From: Clostridium sp. | GTDB taxonomy: Bacteria > Bacillota > Clostridia > Clostridiales > Clostridiaceae | DNA length: 64,000 nt | Reading direction: 5' to 3' | Assembly (NCBI RefSeq): GCF_016650035.1 | Contig: NZ_JAENWM010000006.1 | Coordinates: 1 to 64,000 of the forward strand | Part shown: piece after piece, positions 17,648-27,064 of the stretch | Numbering within the stretch: position 1 is the first letter of the stretch | Layout of the letters: each line of letters opens with the position of its first letter | The notes under the pieces: generated by a model | Databases searched by the model: none | What the model saw: the letters and a program-made list of their open reading frames with translations, nothing else | Told to the model about the DNA's origin: nothing | Position numbers and translations under genes: made by a program

Positions 17648-18816
17648 TATAAGCACCTCTTCATTTCGTTTGATTTAAAAACTGTATTACCTTCTACTAT
17701 GGTTTGCTGAACATTGAAATTACTATCTAAAATTACTATATCAGCATACTTTCCTACCTCAAGGCTTCCTTTTACCTTATCTAGGCCAAGCTCTCTAGCA
17801 GGATTAATGGATACTAAACTGATTGCTTCACAGATATCTATATCACTATTATTCATGAAATTCTTAACGCCTTCATTAAGTTTTAGAATACTTCCTGCTA
17901 AGGTTCCGTCTTCTAGTCTTGCAGAGTTATTTTTAACTATCACTTTCTGGCCTCCAAGTTCAGAAACACCATCTTTTAAACAACCTGCCCTCATTGAATC
18001 AGTAATTAAAATTATTCTGTCTGTGCCTTTTAGTTTTTTTAATATATTAAATATTGCAGGATGAACATGAATACCATCTGCTATTAGTTCACAATATATA
18101 TCGCTATTTAAAATTGCACCTACAATACCAGGTTTCCTATGATTTAATGGGGTCATTGCGTTGAAAGTATGAGTTGCGTGGCTAATTCCACATTTTATGG
18201 CTTCCATTGTTTCTTCATAATCCGCATTAGAGTGTCCTATTGAAAGTATTATGTTTGTTCTTTTCACAATCTCTTTAATAAAATCAAAATTATCATCCTC
18301 TTCAGGGGCTAGGGTTATGAGTTTTATAACATCAATATAGTCTTCAATAAATTTAAAATTAGGCTTAATAATAAAATCTTCCTTTTGAGCACCCTTATAC
18401 TTTTTATTTATGAAAGGACCTTCCATATGTGCTCCAAGAATTTTAGATCCATTTATTTTCTTTTTCATTTGGATACGTATATTGTCAAGAGCAGCATATA
18501 TCTTTTCTTCGCTCATAGTCATAGTAGTTGGAAGAAAACCTGTAACTCCATTTTGGGCAAGCACGCTGCTTATAACACTCAGAGCCTCCTCGGTTCCGTC
18601 CATAACATCATATCCACCGGAGCCATGCACGTGAATATCAATAAAGCCTGGGGATACGAAATTTCCTTTTGCATCAATAATTTCATCACATCTGGGAAGC
18701 AGCTTTTCTAAATCTTCAGCTTCAACAAATTCTAATATTTTTTCATCGAACAATAGTGATTTTTCGTAAACTACCTCATCCTTAATAAGAATTTTTCCGT
18801 TAATTATAATTTTCAA
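17647..18816 (-). CDS. nagA: N-acetylglucosamine-6-phosphate deacetylase
   Basis: Amidohydrolase that removes acetate from GlcNAc-6-P, feeding NagB. It has 389 residues. Metal and substrate motifs are SPGFIDIHVHGSGGYDVMDG, GAHMEGPFIN with the metal-ligand Glu, LSIGHSNA and HTFNAMTP with further His ligands, and ITDSMRAG with the catalytic Asp. The start is TTG with GGAGGGGAG upstream. It is transcribed with nagB (one-base overlap) and probably with the GntR regulator upstream. No GlcNAc transporter gene is adjacent. Confidence 0.95.
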   Translation of the reverse strand: MKIIINGKILIKDEVVYEKSLLFDEKILEFVEAEDLEKLLPRCDEIIDAKGNFVSPGFIDIHVHGSGGYDVMDGTEEALSVISSVLAQNGVTGFLPTTMTMSEEKIYAALDNIRIQMKKKINGSKILGAHMEGPFINKKYKGAQKEDFIIKPNFKFIEDYIDVIKLITLAPEEDDNFDFIKEIVKRTNIILSIGHSNADYEETMEAIKCGISHATHTFNAMTPLNHRKPGIVGAILNSDIYCELIADGIHVHPAIFNILKKLKGTDRIILITDSMRAGCLKDGVSELGGQKVIVKNNSARLEDGTLAGSILKLNEGVKNFMNNSDIDICEAISLVSINPARELGLDKVKGSLEVGKYADIVILDSNFNVQQTIVEGNTVFKSNEMKRCL

Positions 18817-18872
18817 TTTTATCTCCCCTCCATAATTTCAGAGTCTTTTATATTAGATTCATAAATTTTCTC

Positions 18873-19604
18873 TTATTCCAAAATAATCTCATATTTATAT
18901 CTATCGCTTCTATAAATTGAATTAGTATATTCTATAGGTGTTCCATCTTGAGTGTAAGTAGTTCTTTTAAACATAAGGGCTATTGAGTGTGGTTTTTGAT
19001 TTAAAAGGTTGCACTCATATTCGCTTAGAATAATTGGTTCTATTGTCTGTCTTGCCTTTATTGGATTTATGCCATAATTTTCTCTGAAAATAGAGTAAAG
19101 AGATTTACCTTCTATCATAGCTGTTGTTATATCATTAAAAAGATGATGTGGAAGCCACACAGTTTCAATTGCCAGTGGTTCATCATTACTTAGCCGTAAT
19201 CTTTTAATCTCTATTAATTGCGTCGACATATTTTCAATTTCTAATATTGTTTTAATCTGTTTTGTGGCCGATTTTAATTTAAAAGAAAGAATTTTAGTTT
19301 GAGATTTAAGCCCTTTATCCTCCATTTCTTCAGTAAAGCCTTTTAATTTAGAAATTTGTTGTTTTTCTTTAGGGGCTGATACAAAAGTACCTTTGCCTTG
19401 CTCTCTATATATAATGCCTTCATTAACAAGGTACATAATAGCTTTATTAACAGTCATTCTACTTACACATTGGATTTCACATAATTCTCTTTCGGCTGGG
19501 ATCATATCGCCAGGCTTTAATTCTTCATTTTCAATCATTTCTTGTAAAATCTCTTTAAGCTGATAATATAAAGGTAGAGGGTTAACTTTTGAAACTATAC
19601 GCAT
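18873..19604 (-). CDS. GntR/HutC-family regulator (NagR/YvoA-like)
   Basis: 243 residues: an N-terminal winged helix-turn-helix of the GntR type (residues ~9-75, with PGDMIPAERELCE and VSRMTVNKAI) and a C-terminal UTRA ligand-binding domain (~95-240, including PLAIETVWLP). It sits directly upstream of nagA-nagB in the same direction, so it is expected to repress the nag operon and itself, with GlcN-6-P or GlcNAc-6-P as effector as in NagR. An operator overlaps the -35 box of its promoter. The ATG is preceded by TAGGAGG. Confidence 0.88.
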   Translation of the reverse strand: MRIVSKVNPLPLYYQLKEILQEMIENEELKPGDMIPAERELCEIQCVSRMTVNKAIMYLVNEGIIYREQGKGTFVSAPKEKQQISKLKGFTEEMEDKGLKSQTKILSFKLKSATKQIKTILEIENMSTQLIEIKRLRLSNDEPLAIETVWLPHHLFNDITTAMIEGKSLYSIFRENYGINPIKARQTIEPIILSEYECNLLNQKPHSIALMFKRTTYTQDGTPIEYTNSIYRSDRYKYEIILE

Positions 19605-19640
19605 ATAAACTTCCTCCTAGGAACAAAATTAGTTCTATTT

Positions 19641-19677
19641 TAGTATAACATATAGTTAACATGTTGTATATACCAAT
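19641..19677 (-). promoter_or_regulatory. nag promoter and NagR-type operator
   Basis: Read on the minus strand: TATACA, a 17-base spacer and TATACT. The imperfect palindrome TTGGTATATACAA (19664-19676 on the plus strand as its complement) covers the -35 box. It resembles the dre/NagR operators of other Firmicutes. Binding there would block transcription of the regulator, nagA and nagB. Confidence 0.65.
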
Positions 19678-19678
19678 A

Positions 19679-19708
19679 AGGTGCCACCCACGTGGCAAGT
19701 GGCATCTT
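19679..19708. repeat. GC-rich hairpin
   Basis: AAGGTGCCAC (19679-19688) pairs with GTGGCATCTT (19699-19708) with one wobble, and an alternative TGCCAC/GTGGCA stem is nested within. It is much more GC-rich than its surroundings and lies between the nag operator and the terminator of the lipoprotein gene. Function unknown. Confidence 0.4.
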
Positions 19709-19716
19709 ATAATATG

Positions 19717-19765
19717 GAAATGAAAAATCAGTTAACCCATCCATTGGTTAACTGATTTTTATTTC
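19717..19765 (-). terminator. Terminator of the lipoprotein gene
   Basis: A 15-bp perfect stem (19723-19737 with 19746-19760), extended by near-complementary A/T flanks, immediately after the minus-strand lipoprotein stop. Confidence 0.85.
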
Positions 19766-19773
19766 ATACTATA

Positions 19774-20352
19774 TTATTTTGCCATTTCCTGAACTCCTGT
19801 AACTTTACTTGTAGCATCCATTTTGAAAGTGGATTTTGCTTCATCTGTAGTGAAATATATATTACCGTCAATTGTAGCATCTTTTAACTGAAAATCACTT
19901 ACTGTAACATAAAGGTCTCCTTTGAAAGTTCCATGTTCTATACTTCCCATAGGGCTACTAAAAGTTAATTTTGGAGCAGTCAAAAGGAATCTATCAGTTA
20001 CGTTATGATCTTCATCTTGAGTGTAGAGAGCGACTTTACGTTGCATAATATCCTTACCAGCATCATCTTTTTTACCGTTTTTATACTCACCATCGACAAC
20101 AAGATCTTTATCAAAAGATAAGTCCTTTAATATTGCAATAATCCATGTACCCTCGTTACTTATGGCTTTTTCAAAAGCAGCCTCAGTATCTACTATTGAA
20201 GCTGTAGTTACAACATCAGGGGTTGTTTCCGGTGGTGTTGTTGTAGTTGGCGGTGTATTTGGTGTTTCCGGTATCACCTCAGCGTTTTTAGCACAACCAA
20301 CAGATAGTACAATTAATAGGGCTGATATTATTAATATCGCTTTTACTTTCAT
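19774..20352 (-). CDS. Lipoprotein of unknown function
   Basis: 192 residues. The signal peptide ends in a lipobox (LSVGC at about 16-20), so the mature protein should be anchored by a lipidated cysteine. A Pro/Thr-rich linker (about 28-50) follows, then a domain of ~130 residues with repeating hydrophobic strands (GTFKGDLYVTVSDFQL, DATIDGNIYFTT) suggestive of a right-handed beta-solenoid or a polymer-forming fold. No catalytic motif is seen. GGAGG precedes the ATG. It is monocistronic and convergent with nothing functionally informative. Confidence 0.6.
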   Translation of the reverse strand: MKVKAILIISALLIVLSVGCAKNAEVIPETPNTPPTTTTPPETTPDVVTTASIVDTEAAFEKAISNEGTWIIAILKDLSFDKDLVVDGEYKNGKKDDAGKDIMQRKVALYTQDEDHNVTDRFLLTAPKLTFSSPMGSIEHGTFKGDLYVTVSDFQLKDATIDGNIYFTTDEAKSTFKMDATSKVTGVQEMAK

Positions 20353-20620
20353 TACAAATCCTCCTTGTTATTTTATAATTTTTACTTTAAATCTAGTATA
20401 ACCAAAATGTTTAAAATTAATGTTATTAAAATAAGTCCTATTTTAATAAAATGATAAATACCAATATTGATATTAAATAAAATTTAAGGTAATATTATTG
20501 GTCAGTAGAGCTAATTTATATAGAATCAAAATACTAAAAATCTTGATAATGTCCTTTAATGGGGTTTTTTATTTTGCTTTGGAAATTTATATTGTTTGAA
20601 AAATATAGGAGGAATCTATA

Positions 20621-22519
20621 ATGATAGAATTGGCGTTAAAAGAAGTTGAAAAATATTTTGGAGGTAATAGGATTTTCGAAAATATTACTTTTGAAGTTCA
20701 AGAGGGTGATAGAGTAGGGCTCATAGGAAGAAATGGTACGGGTAAGACTACAGTTTTTAAAATTATTGCTGGTATAGAAAATCAAGATAAAGGTAGCATA
20801 TCCATAAGAAAAAATTCAAGTATAGGTTATTTGCATCAAATACCGGATTATCCAGAGGAGTTTAAAGTAATAGATGTTTTAAAAATTGCTTTTGAGGTTC
20901 AATATGAAATAAATAGTGAAATGAAATTATTAGAAGTGCAGATGTCAAGTTTAAAGGGAAATGAATTAGAATATGCTTTAAGAAGATATGGTGAACTGGG
21001 CGCGCTTTATGAAACAAAAGGCGGTTATGATATAGAGGAAAAAATGAGCAAGGTTTGCACTGGATTAAAGTTTAATGACAAGTTTTTGAGTAGAGACTTT
21101 ATTAGTCTAAGTGGTGGTGAAAAAACTATTGTAATACTGGGCAAAATTTTACTAGAGAATCCAGATATACTTCTTTTAGATGAACCTTCAAACCATCTAG
21201 ATGTGACATCTATAGAATGGCTTGAGGGTTACCTTAAAGTATACAAGGGGACAGTATTAGTTATTTCACATGATAGATATTTTTTGGATAGAGTTGTAAC
21301 AAAAATAGTTGAAATAGAAGACGGAGAGACTTCATTTTATCATGGTAATTACTCTTATTATGTTATTGAAAAGCAAAGAAGGGTTTTTGAACAGTTTGAA
21401 GTATATAAAGATCAACAAAAAAAAATAAAGGCTATGGAAAAAGCAATAAAACAATTGAGGATATGGGCGGTTCAAGCAGATAATGAAAAGTTTTTTAAAA
21501 GAGCAGCAAGTATGCAAAAAAGATTAGATAAGATAGAAAAAGTTGATAAGCCTCTAATAAATCAACCTAAAATCCAATTGAATTTTGAAGGTACAGATAG
21601 GTCGGGAAAGGACACAATAAGTATTAAAGGCTTATGTAAAAGCTTCGATCAGAAGGAAATATTAGATCAATTATATTTAGAAGTAAGATTTGGTGAACGT
21701 ACCGCTTTAATAGGTGATAATGGAAGTGGTAAATCCACTATTATAAAAATTCTTTTAGGCGAAACTAATGGGTACTTAGGCGAAGTAAAATTAGGCTCTA
21801 ACACCAAAATAGGATATCTTCCTCAAAATATAGAATTTAATAATGAAGAGCTAACAGTGATTGAAGCCTTTAGAGAGGATATTTATATTTTAGAAGGCCC
21901 AGCTAGAGGTATCCTTGCTAAGTTTTTATTCTATGGAGAAAGTGTGTTTAAAAAGGTTAAAAATCTTTCTGGTGGAGAAAAAAGTAGACTTAAGCTTTGT
22001 ATATTAATTCAAAACGATATAAACCTTTTGATACTGGATGAACCTACAAATCATTTAGATATAGATTCGAGGGAAAATCTTGAAGAAGCTTTAATGGAGT
22101 TTAATGGGACTATATTATTTATATCTCATGATAGGTTTTTTATAAATAAACTAGCAGAGAGAATATGTGAAATTGAAGATAAAAAGATTGTTGATTATAA
22201 GGGTAATTATGAATATTACAAAGAAAAGAAAAATGAATTTAAAAGAAATAAAATAGAAACTCCGAGTATTTACAAAGAAAAAAAACTAAAAAGCAAAGAA
22301 AATACCCAAAAACAAACAAGTAATAACAAACTAAGAGAAGCAGAAAGCTTAGAAAATACAATAAAGGAGCTTGAAGCAAAACTTAAAGATATAGATATTG
22401 AAATGAATAATAAGGGTAGTGAATATGAAATATTATTGGAGTTAAATAAAGAAAAACAAAGAACTCAAGAAGAATTAGACATGATTATGGAAAAGTGGAT
22501 GGAAATTGAAAACTCTTAA
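20621..22519 (+). CDS. ABC-F family ATPase (ribosome-associated)
   Basis: 632 residues with two ABC ATPase domains and no membrane segment. Domain 1 has Walker A GRNGTGKTT, signature LSGGEK and Walker B ILLLDEPSNHLD. Domain 2 has Walker A GDNGSGKST, signature LSGGEKSR and LLILDEPTNHLD. The linker of ~80 residues between them (about 225-320) is helical and basic (the P-site tRNA interaction motif). A Lys/Glu-rich coiled coil forms the C-terminus (~545-632). The C-terminal coiled coil fits the Uup/YdiF-like branch. It may help translation of difficult sequences or protect ribosomes from antibiotics; sequence alone does not decide. GGAGG is upstream. Confidence 0.85.
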   Translation: MIELALKEVEKYFGGNRIFENITFEVQEGDRVGLIGRNGTGKTTVFKIIAGIENQDKGSISIRKNSSIGYLHQIPDYPEEFKVIDVLKIAFEVQYEINSEMKLLEVQMSSLKGNELEYALRRYGELGALYETKGGYDIEEKMSKVCTGLKFNDKFLSRDFISLSGGEKTIVILGKILLENPDILLLDEPSNHLDVTSIEWLEGYLKVYKGTVLVISHDRYFLDRVVTKIVEIEDGETSFYHGNYSYYVIEKQRRVFEQFEVYKDQQKKIKAMEKAIKQLRIWAVQADNEKFFKRAASMQKRLDKIEKVDKPLINQPKIQLNFEGTDRSGKDTISIKGLCKSFDQKEILDQLYLEVRFGERTALIGDNGSGKSTIIKILLGETNGYLGEVKLGSNTKIGYLPQNIEFNNEELTVIEAFREDIYILEGPARGILAKFLFYGESVFKKVKNLSGGEKSRLKLCILIQNDINLLILDEPTNHLDIDSRENLEEALMEFNGTILFISHDRFFINKLAERICEIEDKKIVDYKGNYEYYKEKKNEFKRNKIETPSIYKEKKLKSKENTQKQTSNNKLREAESLENTIKELEAKLKDIDIEMNNKGSEYEILLELNKEKQRTQEELDMIMEKWMEIENS

Positions 22520-22614
22520 TGGTATAATTTTCTTGTATGGTATGGATAAAGTATCATAAAATAAGTTAATGCACAAACTAATTTTTATCTAAATTGAAGA
22601 AAGGAAGTCTTAAT

Positions 22615-23844
22615 ATGAACAATGAATTATTAGAAAAATATGCTCTTTTGTTGGTGAAGACAGGAATTAATATTCAAAAGGATCAGACCCTTGTAATTAA
22701 TGCTCCTATAGAGTGTGCTTCTTTCGTTAGAATCGCGTCAAAAATTGCATATAATGAAGGTGCTAGGGATGTAGTTATAAACTGGAGAGATGAATTATCT
22801 TCAAAAATAAAATTCATGAATGCCCCTGAAGAGGTTTTCGAAGAATACCCAGACTGGCAGAGAGATTTTTACTTGTCGAATGTGCGGAGGGGAGCGGCTT
22901 TCTTAAGTATTTCAGCCTCTGACCCTGAGCTAATGATGGATGTTGATCCTGTGAGAATGGCAAAATCGCATAAAGCTGCTAGTAATGCAATAAAGGAATA
23001 TAGAGAAAGGCTTATGAGTAATAGAAATGTTTGGTGTATTGCTTCAATTCCGACTATATCTTGGGCAAAAAAAGTATTTCCGGAAGTTTCAGAAAATGAA
23101 GCAGTGGAAAAACTTTGGGATGCTATATTTAAAACAGTAAGAGTTGATACAATTGACCCTGTTGCATCATGGGAAACCCATAAAGGAAACCTAAAGAAAA
23201 GTATGGATTTTTTAAATTCAAATAACTTTAAATATCTACAATATAAAAACTCATTAGGTACTGATCTTAAAATTGAACTTCCAGAAGATCATTTATGGCT
23301 TGGAGGATCAGAATATACCCCTGAAGGTGTAGAGTTTATAGCTAATATGCCAACTGAAGAGGTATTTACACTTCCTAAAAAAACTGGGGTTAATGGAATA
23401 GTCCTAAGCTCAAAACCTCTAAACTATAATGGGAATCTGATAGAAGACTTCTCACTTACTTTTAAGAATGGAAGAATTATAGATTTCAGTGCAAAAAGTG
23501 GTTACGATAGTTTAAAGAGCATTATTGAAACTGATGAAGGATCATATTATCTTGGCGAAGTAGCGTTGGTACCATATGATTCACCAATATCTAATTCAAA
23601 CATACTATTTTACAATACACTTTTTGATGAAAATGCCTCTTGTCATTTGGCTATTGGAAAAGCATATCCAGTATGTATAAAAAATGGTGAAAATTTAAGT
23701 GATGAGGAACTTGCAAAACTAGAAGTTAATGATTCCTTCGTGCATGAAGACTTTATGGTTGGAACAGAAGATTTGCAAATAATAGGTATTACAAGAGATG
23801 GAAAAGAAGTACCTGTATTTAAAAATGGGAATTTTGCATTTTAA
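22615..23844 (+). CDS. M29-family aminopeptidase (AmpS/PepS-like)
   Basis: Metallo-aminopeptidase of the thermophilic M29 family, ~409 residues, the usual length. The C-terminal catalytic part carries metal ligands in ANMPTEEVFTLP, in EVALVPYDSP, in FDENASCHLAIGKAYP (His) and in VNDSFVHEDFMVG (His and Asp). The N-terminal domain contains ECASFVRIASKIAYNEGA, typical of the family. The frame extends to a TTG at 22594, but AAAGGAAG lies within that extension, placing the start at the ATG at 22615. It probably trims peptides in the cytoplasm. Ends at a strong terminator. Confidence 0.9.
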   Translation: MNNELLEKYALLLVKTGINIQKDQTLVINAPIECASFVRIASKIAYNEGARDVVINWRDELSSKIKFMNAPEEVFEEYPDWQRDFYLSNVRRGAAFLSISASDPELMMDVDPVRMAKSHKAASNAIKEYRERLMSNRNVWCIASIPTISWAKKVFPEVSENEAVEKLWDAIFKTVRVDTIDPVASWETHKGNLKKSMDFLNSNNFKYLQYKNSLGTDLKIELPEDHLWLGGSEYTPEGVEFIANMPTEEVFTLPKKTGVNGIVLSSKPLNYNGNLIEDFSLTFKNGRIIDFSAKSGYDSLKSIIETDEGSYYLGEVALVPYDSPISNSNILFYNTLFDENASCHLAIGKAYPVCIKNGENLSDEELAKLEVNDSFVHEDFMVGTEDLQIIGITRDGKEVPVFKNGNFAF

Positions 23845-23850
23845 ATTATT

Positions 23851-23895
23851 AAACACCTTAATTTCTTTAAAATTATAGAAATTAAGGTGTTTTTA
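23851..23895 (+). terminator. Rho-independent terminator
   Basis: A perfect 16-bp stem AAACACC.../...GGTGTTT (23851-23866 with 23877-23892), followed by TTATT. Confidence 0.9.
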
Positions 23896-24018
23896 TTGGA
23901 GAAGAATGTTTAAAAAATAAGTATTGAGTTTTCTGATATATATTCATAAATTGAATAAAAAACATATATTAGTAAATAATTACAATGTATATAGTAAATA
24001 GAAAAAAAGGAGTAAGTT

Positions 24019-25260
24019 ATGGAAATAATTGATTTGAAAAAGCTAACAAATGATAAGTTGGAACCTATTTGCAAATTAGAGGGGAAACTTTTTTTGAGGG
24101 AGACGAAAAACGTATATAGCGAAGATTTTAGTGATCTAGGCATTATAAATTATTATACTTATGACATTAATGATAAAAAAATGACTAAAGTGAGTACAGA
24201 TAGAGATAAAATAATATTAGACTTTTTTCAGCAGAAATCTGTAGAGGGAGAGGATGGGTTTTATTATGTAACTCTTAGAAAGCAGATTTTAATTAACGAG
24301 TATAGTTTGAATACTGTTAACATTAATACTTTGAAGGTTACAACAGTATTTAATTTTGAAATGGATAAGAAATTTGATTCTTTACTAGTTGAAAAATTAG
24401 ATGAGGATAGATTTATAGTTTTTTTAAGGGAAGAGCATACATTAACATTTGAAGAATTTGAAAGCTTTGAAACTCCAGAAGAAAATTATGGATATGACAA
24501 GGCAATAATTTATAATACGCGTAGTGGAAAAAACTTCGAAGTAGTGGATAAAGACTTTTTAAGAGGGCTCCGTTCGGTGTTTTTTAAAACTTCTTTAAAA
24601 AATGAGCAGTGCGTTGTGTACGAAGAAAATTATTTAGAACCCTATGACAAAGAACAGATATATATTGATATACAAAGCGCGGGAAAATCTAAAAAAGATA
24701 AGTTTTTTTACTTAGATCGTATTAGATATATACCAGTAAAAAAATTCGTTAGTGAGATTGAAGAAGGCTGTGAGAAATTAGATTTTGTAGATTTGGAAAC
24801 TCAAGGTATTGATGGCTACGAATTTTTTGCTGGTACAGATAGTGATAATATATATTATGAAGTAAATAAGTTCGGGAAGGTCAGAAATGATGTTATGATT
24901 ATATTGAACAGGGAAAGTCTAGAAAAAACCACTGTTACATTACTATCAGAAAATGATGCAGATACAACTATAAATTCCGCTAGTTACACTTGGAATTTAG
25001 ATGGAAAGTATAAGGTCATTTTTCAAAAAAGGTTTTTCCCTAAGGGTAAACTAAGAGTTAAAGAAATTATGCATGGTAGTATTGATTATACTTATGCAGA
25101 AAAGTTAGGTTACCCACAAGAATGCATTAACAATCGCTACTTAATTACTTTAAACATTAGAGATGGTCAAAAGACTTCTATCATTGATATGCAAACAGAT
25201 ATTGTAGAAACTTATAAAAGTGAGCATATAGTATTTGATGACTATTTAGTTTTATTCTAA
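24019..25260 (+). CDS. Large protein of unknown function
   Basis: 413 residues that I do not recognise. There is no signal peptide, membrane segment or cofactor motif. Sequence texture is all-beta with regularly spaced aromatic strands (for example FYYVTLRKQILINEYSLNTV, NDVMIILNRE, GKYKVIFQKR), suggestive of a propeller or a repeated beta-sheet protein. AAAGGAG precedes the ATG and a terminator follows, so it is a monocistronic gene between an aminopeptidase and the germination operon. Base use matches its neighbours. No function is inferred. Confidence 0.65.
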   Translation: MEIIDLKKLTNDKLEPICKLEGKLFLRETKNVYSEDFSDLGIINYYTYDINDKKMTKVSTDRDKIILDFFQQKSVEGEDGFYYVTLRKQILINEYSLNTVNINTLKVTTVFNFEMDKKFDSLLVEKLDEDRFIVFLREEHTLTFEEFESFETPEENYGYDKAIIYNTRSGKNFEVVDKDFLRGLRSVFFKTSLKNEQCVVYEENYLEPYDKEQIYIDIQSAGKSKKDKFFYLDRIRYIPVKKFVSEIEEGCEKLDFVDLETQGIDGYEFFAGTDSDNIYYEVNKFGKVRNDVMIILNRESLEKTTVTLLSENDADTTINSASYTWNLDGKYKVIFQKRFFPKGKLRVKEIMHGSIDYTYAEKLGYPQECINNRYLITLNIRDGQKTSIIDMQTDIVETYKSEHIVFDDYLVLF

Positions 25261-25281
25261 ATAAATAAAATACATATATGA

Positions 25282-25336
25282 GCGATAAATCCTTAATGGT
25301 GTTTAGCATTATGGATTTATCGCTTTTATTTTTTTA
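25282..25336 (+). terminator. Rho-independent terminator
   Basis: GCGATAAATCC (25282-25292) pairs with GGATTTATCGC (25313-25323), with TTAATG/CATTAT inside, followed by TTTTATTTTTTT. Confidence 0.9.
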
Positions 25337-25562
25337 AATATGAAACTAGGGGGAATAGGAATAAACAATGTTGAAAAATTTATGAATTTATATTGCCTTA
25401 CAGTTGAATTTTACATAAGAAAAATAAAGTTGGATAATTTAGATTAAAAAAGAGAAACTATGTATTATAGAATAACTATGTAACTTGAAAAATAAAGGCC
25501 GAAATATTAATTTTTATTTTAAAGTTGCTTGGCTATGAGAAAAAGGAATGGTGGTGATTGCA

Positions 25563-27038
25563 ATGGAAAATGGAGATCTAGAGGGAAATATAGATTTAAT
25601 TAGAAACGGACTAGGTGCACAAAGTCCTATGGTTGTAAAACATATTTATATTGGTGTAGATCAGCCTTTAGAAGCTGCTATTATCTATGTTAATGGAATC
25701 TCTAACAAGGATATTATTGATAGAGATATATTAAATCCTCTGATGCTTCACATAGGAGAAAATTTAAATGGAAAGGCAAACATAGGAGATTATCTTTGTA
25801 AAAGATATATTTCAATGAGTAATACATCGGTAGAATCAGATTTAGAAGTAGTGATTAATTATCTTAAAAGAGGGAAAACCGCTGTACTAATAAATGGCGC
25901 TCCAGAAGTAATAATAGCCGACACTACAGGGGGGCAACAAAGGGCTATTATGGAGCCTATGAATGAAACTGCATCAAAAGGCCCTAGAGATGGTTTCGTA
26001 GAAAATTTAGAAGTGAATGTTAGTCTAATACGAAGAAAAGTAAAAGATAATAATCTCACCATTGAGATATTAAATGTAGGTAGTAGAATGCAGAGTGATG
26101 TGGCAATGGTTTATTTAAATGGTGTAGCCGATAAACAAGTAGTTGAAGAATTAAGAAAGAGATTAGAATCTATTAATGTGGATGGTGTACTTTCAGCAGG
26201 AGCGCTTGACCAGCTTATTGAAACATATACCTATACAATTTTTCCACAAGCCGATAGTTCAGAAAGGCCTGATAGAGCTATTGGAAATATGCTAGAGGGG
26301 AGAATACTTGTTGTTTTAGAAGGAACGCCCATGGTGCTTATGTATCCAGCAACATTTATGGAGTTTTTTCAGGCTGTGGAGGATTATACAGAAAGAACTG
26401 TGATATCCTCTTTTGTAAGATTTCTTAGGATTCTGGCGGCTTGCATTGTTATTACCCTACCTTCTATTTATTTAACACTAATAAAGTTTAATGTAGAACT
26501 GATACCCATAAAATTTGTAACCCCCATTGTGCAGTCAAGGATAGGTATTGCATTAACTCCTTTTTTAGAGATTATGGCAATGGAACTAGTTGTGGAGTTT
26601 TTGAGAGAGGGTGGCTTAAGACTACCAACTAAGATAGCGCAAACATTAAGTTTAGTAGGCGGTATTATTATAGGGGATACTGCAATTCAATCTAAAATGG
26701 TTAGTCCTACTACATTACTTATAGTGGGAATTACCGTAATCACAACCTTTTTAATTCCAAATTATGATATGTCTCTTTCTATTCGATTGTTACGGTTTCC
26801 GATGCTGATGTTAGCAAATATTATGGGTATATTTGGAATAGCTGTTGGGTGGTTTTTAATTTTAGTTCATCTTTCTTCTTTAGATAGTCTAGGTGTACCC
26901 TATTTTGAGTTCCATAAAAGTGATATGAAGGATATCTTTATTAGAGCGCCATTATGGAAGATGAACAAGAGGCCAGAGGGGATTCCGAGTGGAGACCCAA
27001 TAAGGCAGACGGATTTTAGAAATAAGTTTAAGAAATAA
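25563..27038 (+). CDS. Spore germination receptor subunit A (GerA family)
   Basis: A subunit of a GerA-type germinant receptor of the spore inner membrane, ~491 residues. The N-terminal soluble part includes IDRDILNPLM, ISMSNTSVESDLEVVI and VINDGA-like GAPEVIIADT. The conserved PRDGFVENLEVNVSLIRRK motif comes next, then the C-terminal membrane region with the VQSRIGIALTPFLEIMAMEL and LRLPTKIAQTLSLVGGIIIG segments, and the terminal APLWKMNKRP motif. The ATG at 25563 follows GGTGGTGAT and is preferred to the ATG at 25548. It is the only A subunit in a seven-gene operon with three B and three C partners. Confidence 0.92.
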   Translation: MENGDLEGNIDLIRNGLGAQSPMVVKHIYIGVDQPLEAAIIYVNGISNKDIIDRDILNPLMLHIGENLNGKANIGDYLCKRYISMSNTSVESDLEVVINYLKRGKTAVLINGAPEVIIADTTGGQQRAIMEPMNETASKGPRDGFVENLEVNVSLIRRKVKDNNLTIEILNVGSRMQSDVAMVYLNGVADKQVVEELRKRLESINVDGVLSAGALDQLIETYTYTIFPQADSSERPDRAIGNMLEGRILVVLEGTPMVLMYPATFMEFFQAVEDYTERTVISSFVRFLRILAACIVITLPSIYLTLIKFNVELIPIKFVTPIVQSRIGIALTPFLEIMAMELVVEFLREGGLRLPTKIAQTLSLVGGIIIGDTAIQSKMVSPTTLLIVGITVITTFLIPNYDMSLSIRLLRFPMLMLANIMGIFGIAVGWFLILVHLSSLDSLGVPYFEFHKSDMKDIFIRAPLWKMNKRPEGIPSGDPIRQTDFRNKFKK

Positions 27039-27064
27039 GTTTTTAAAAAAAGGTAGTGAATAAA

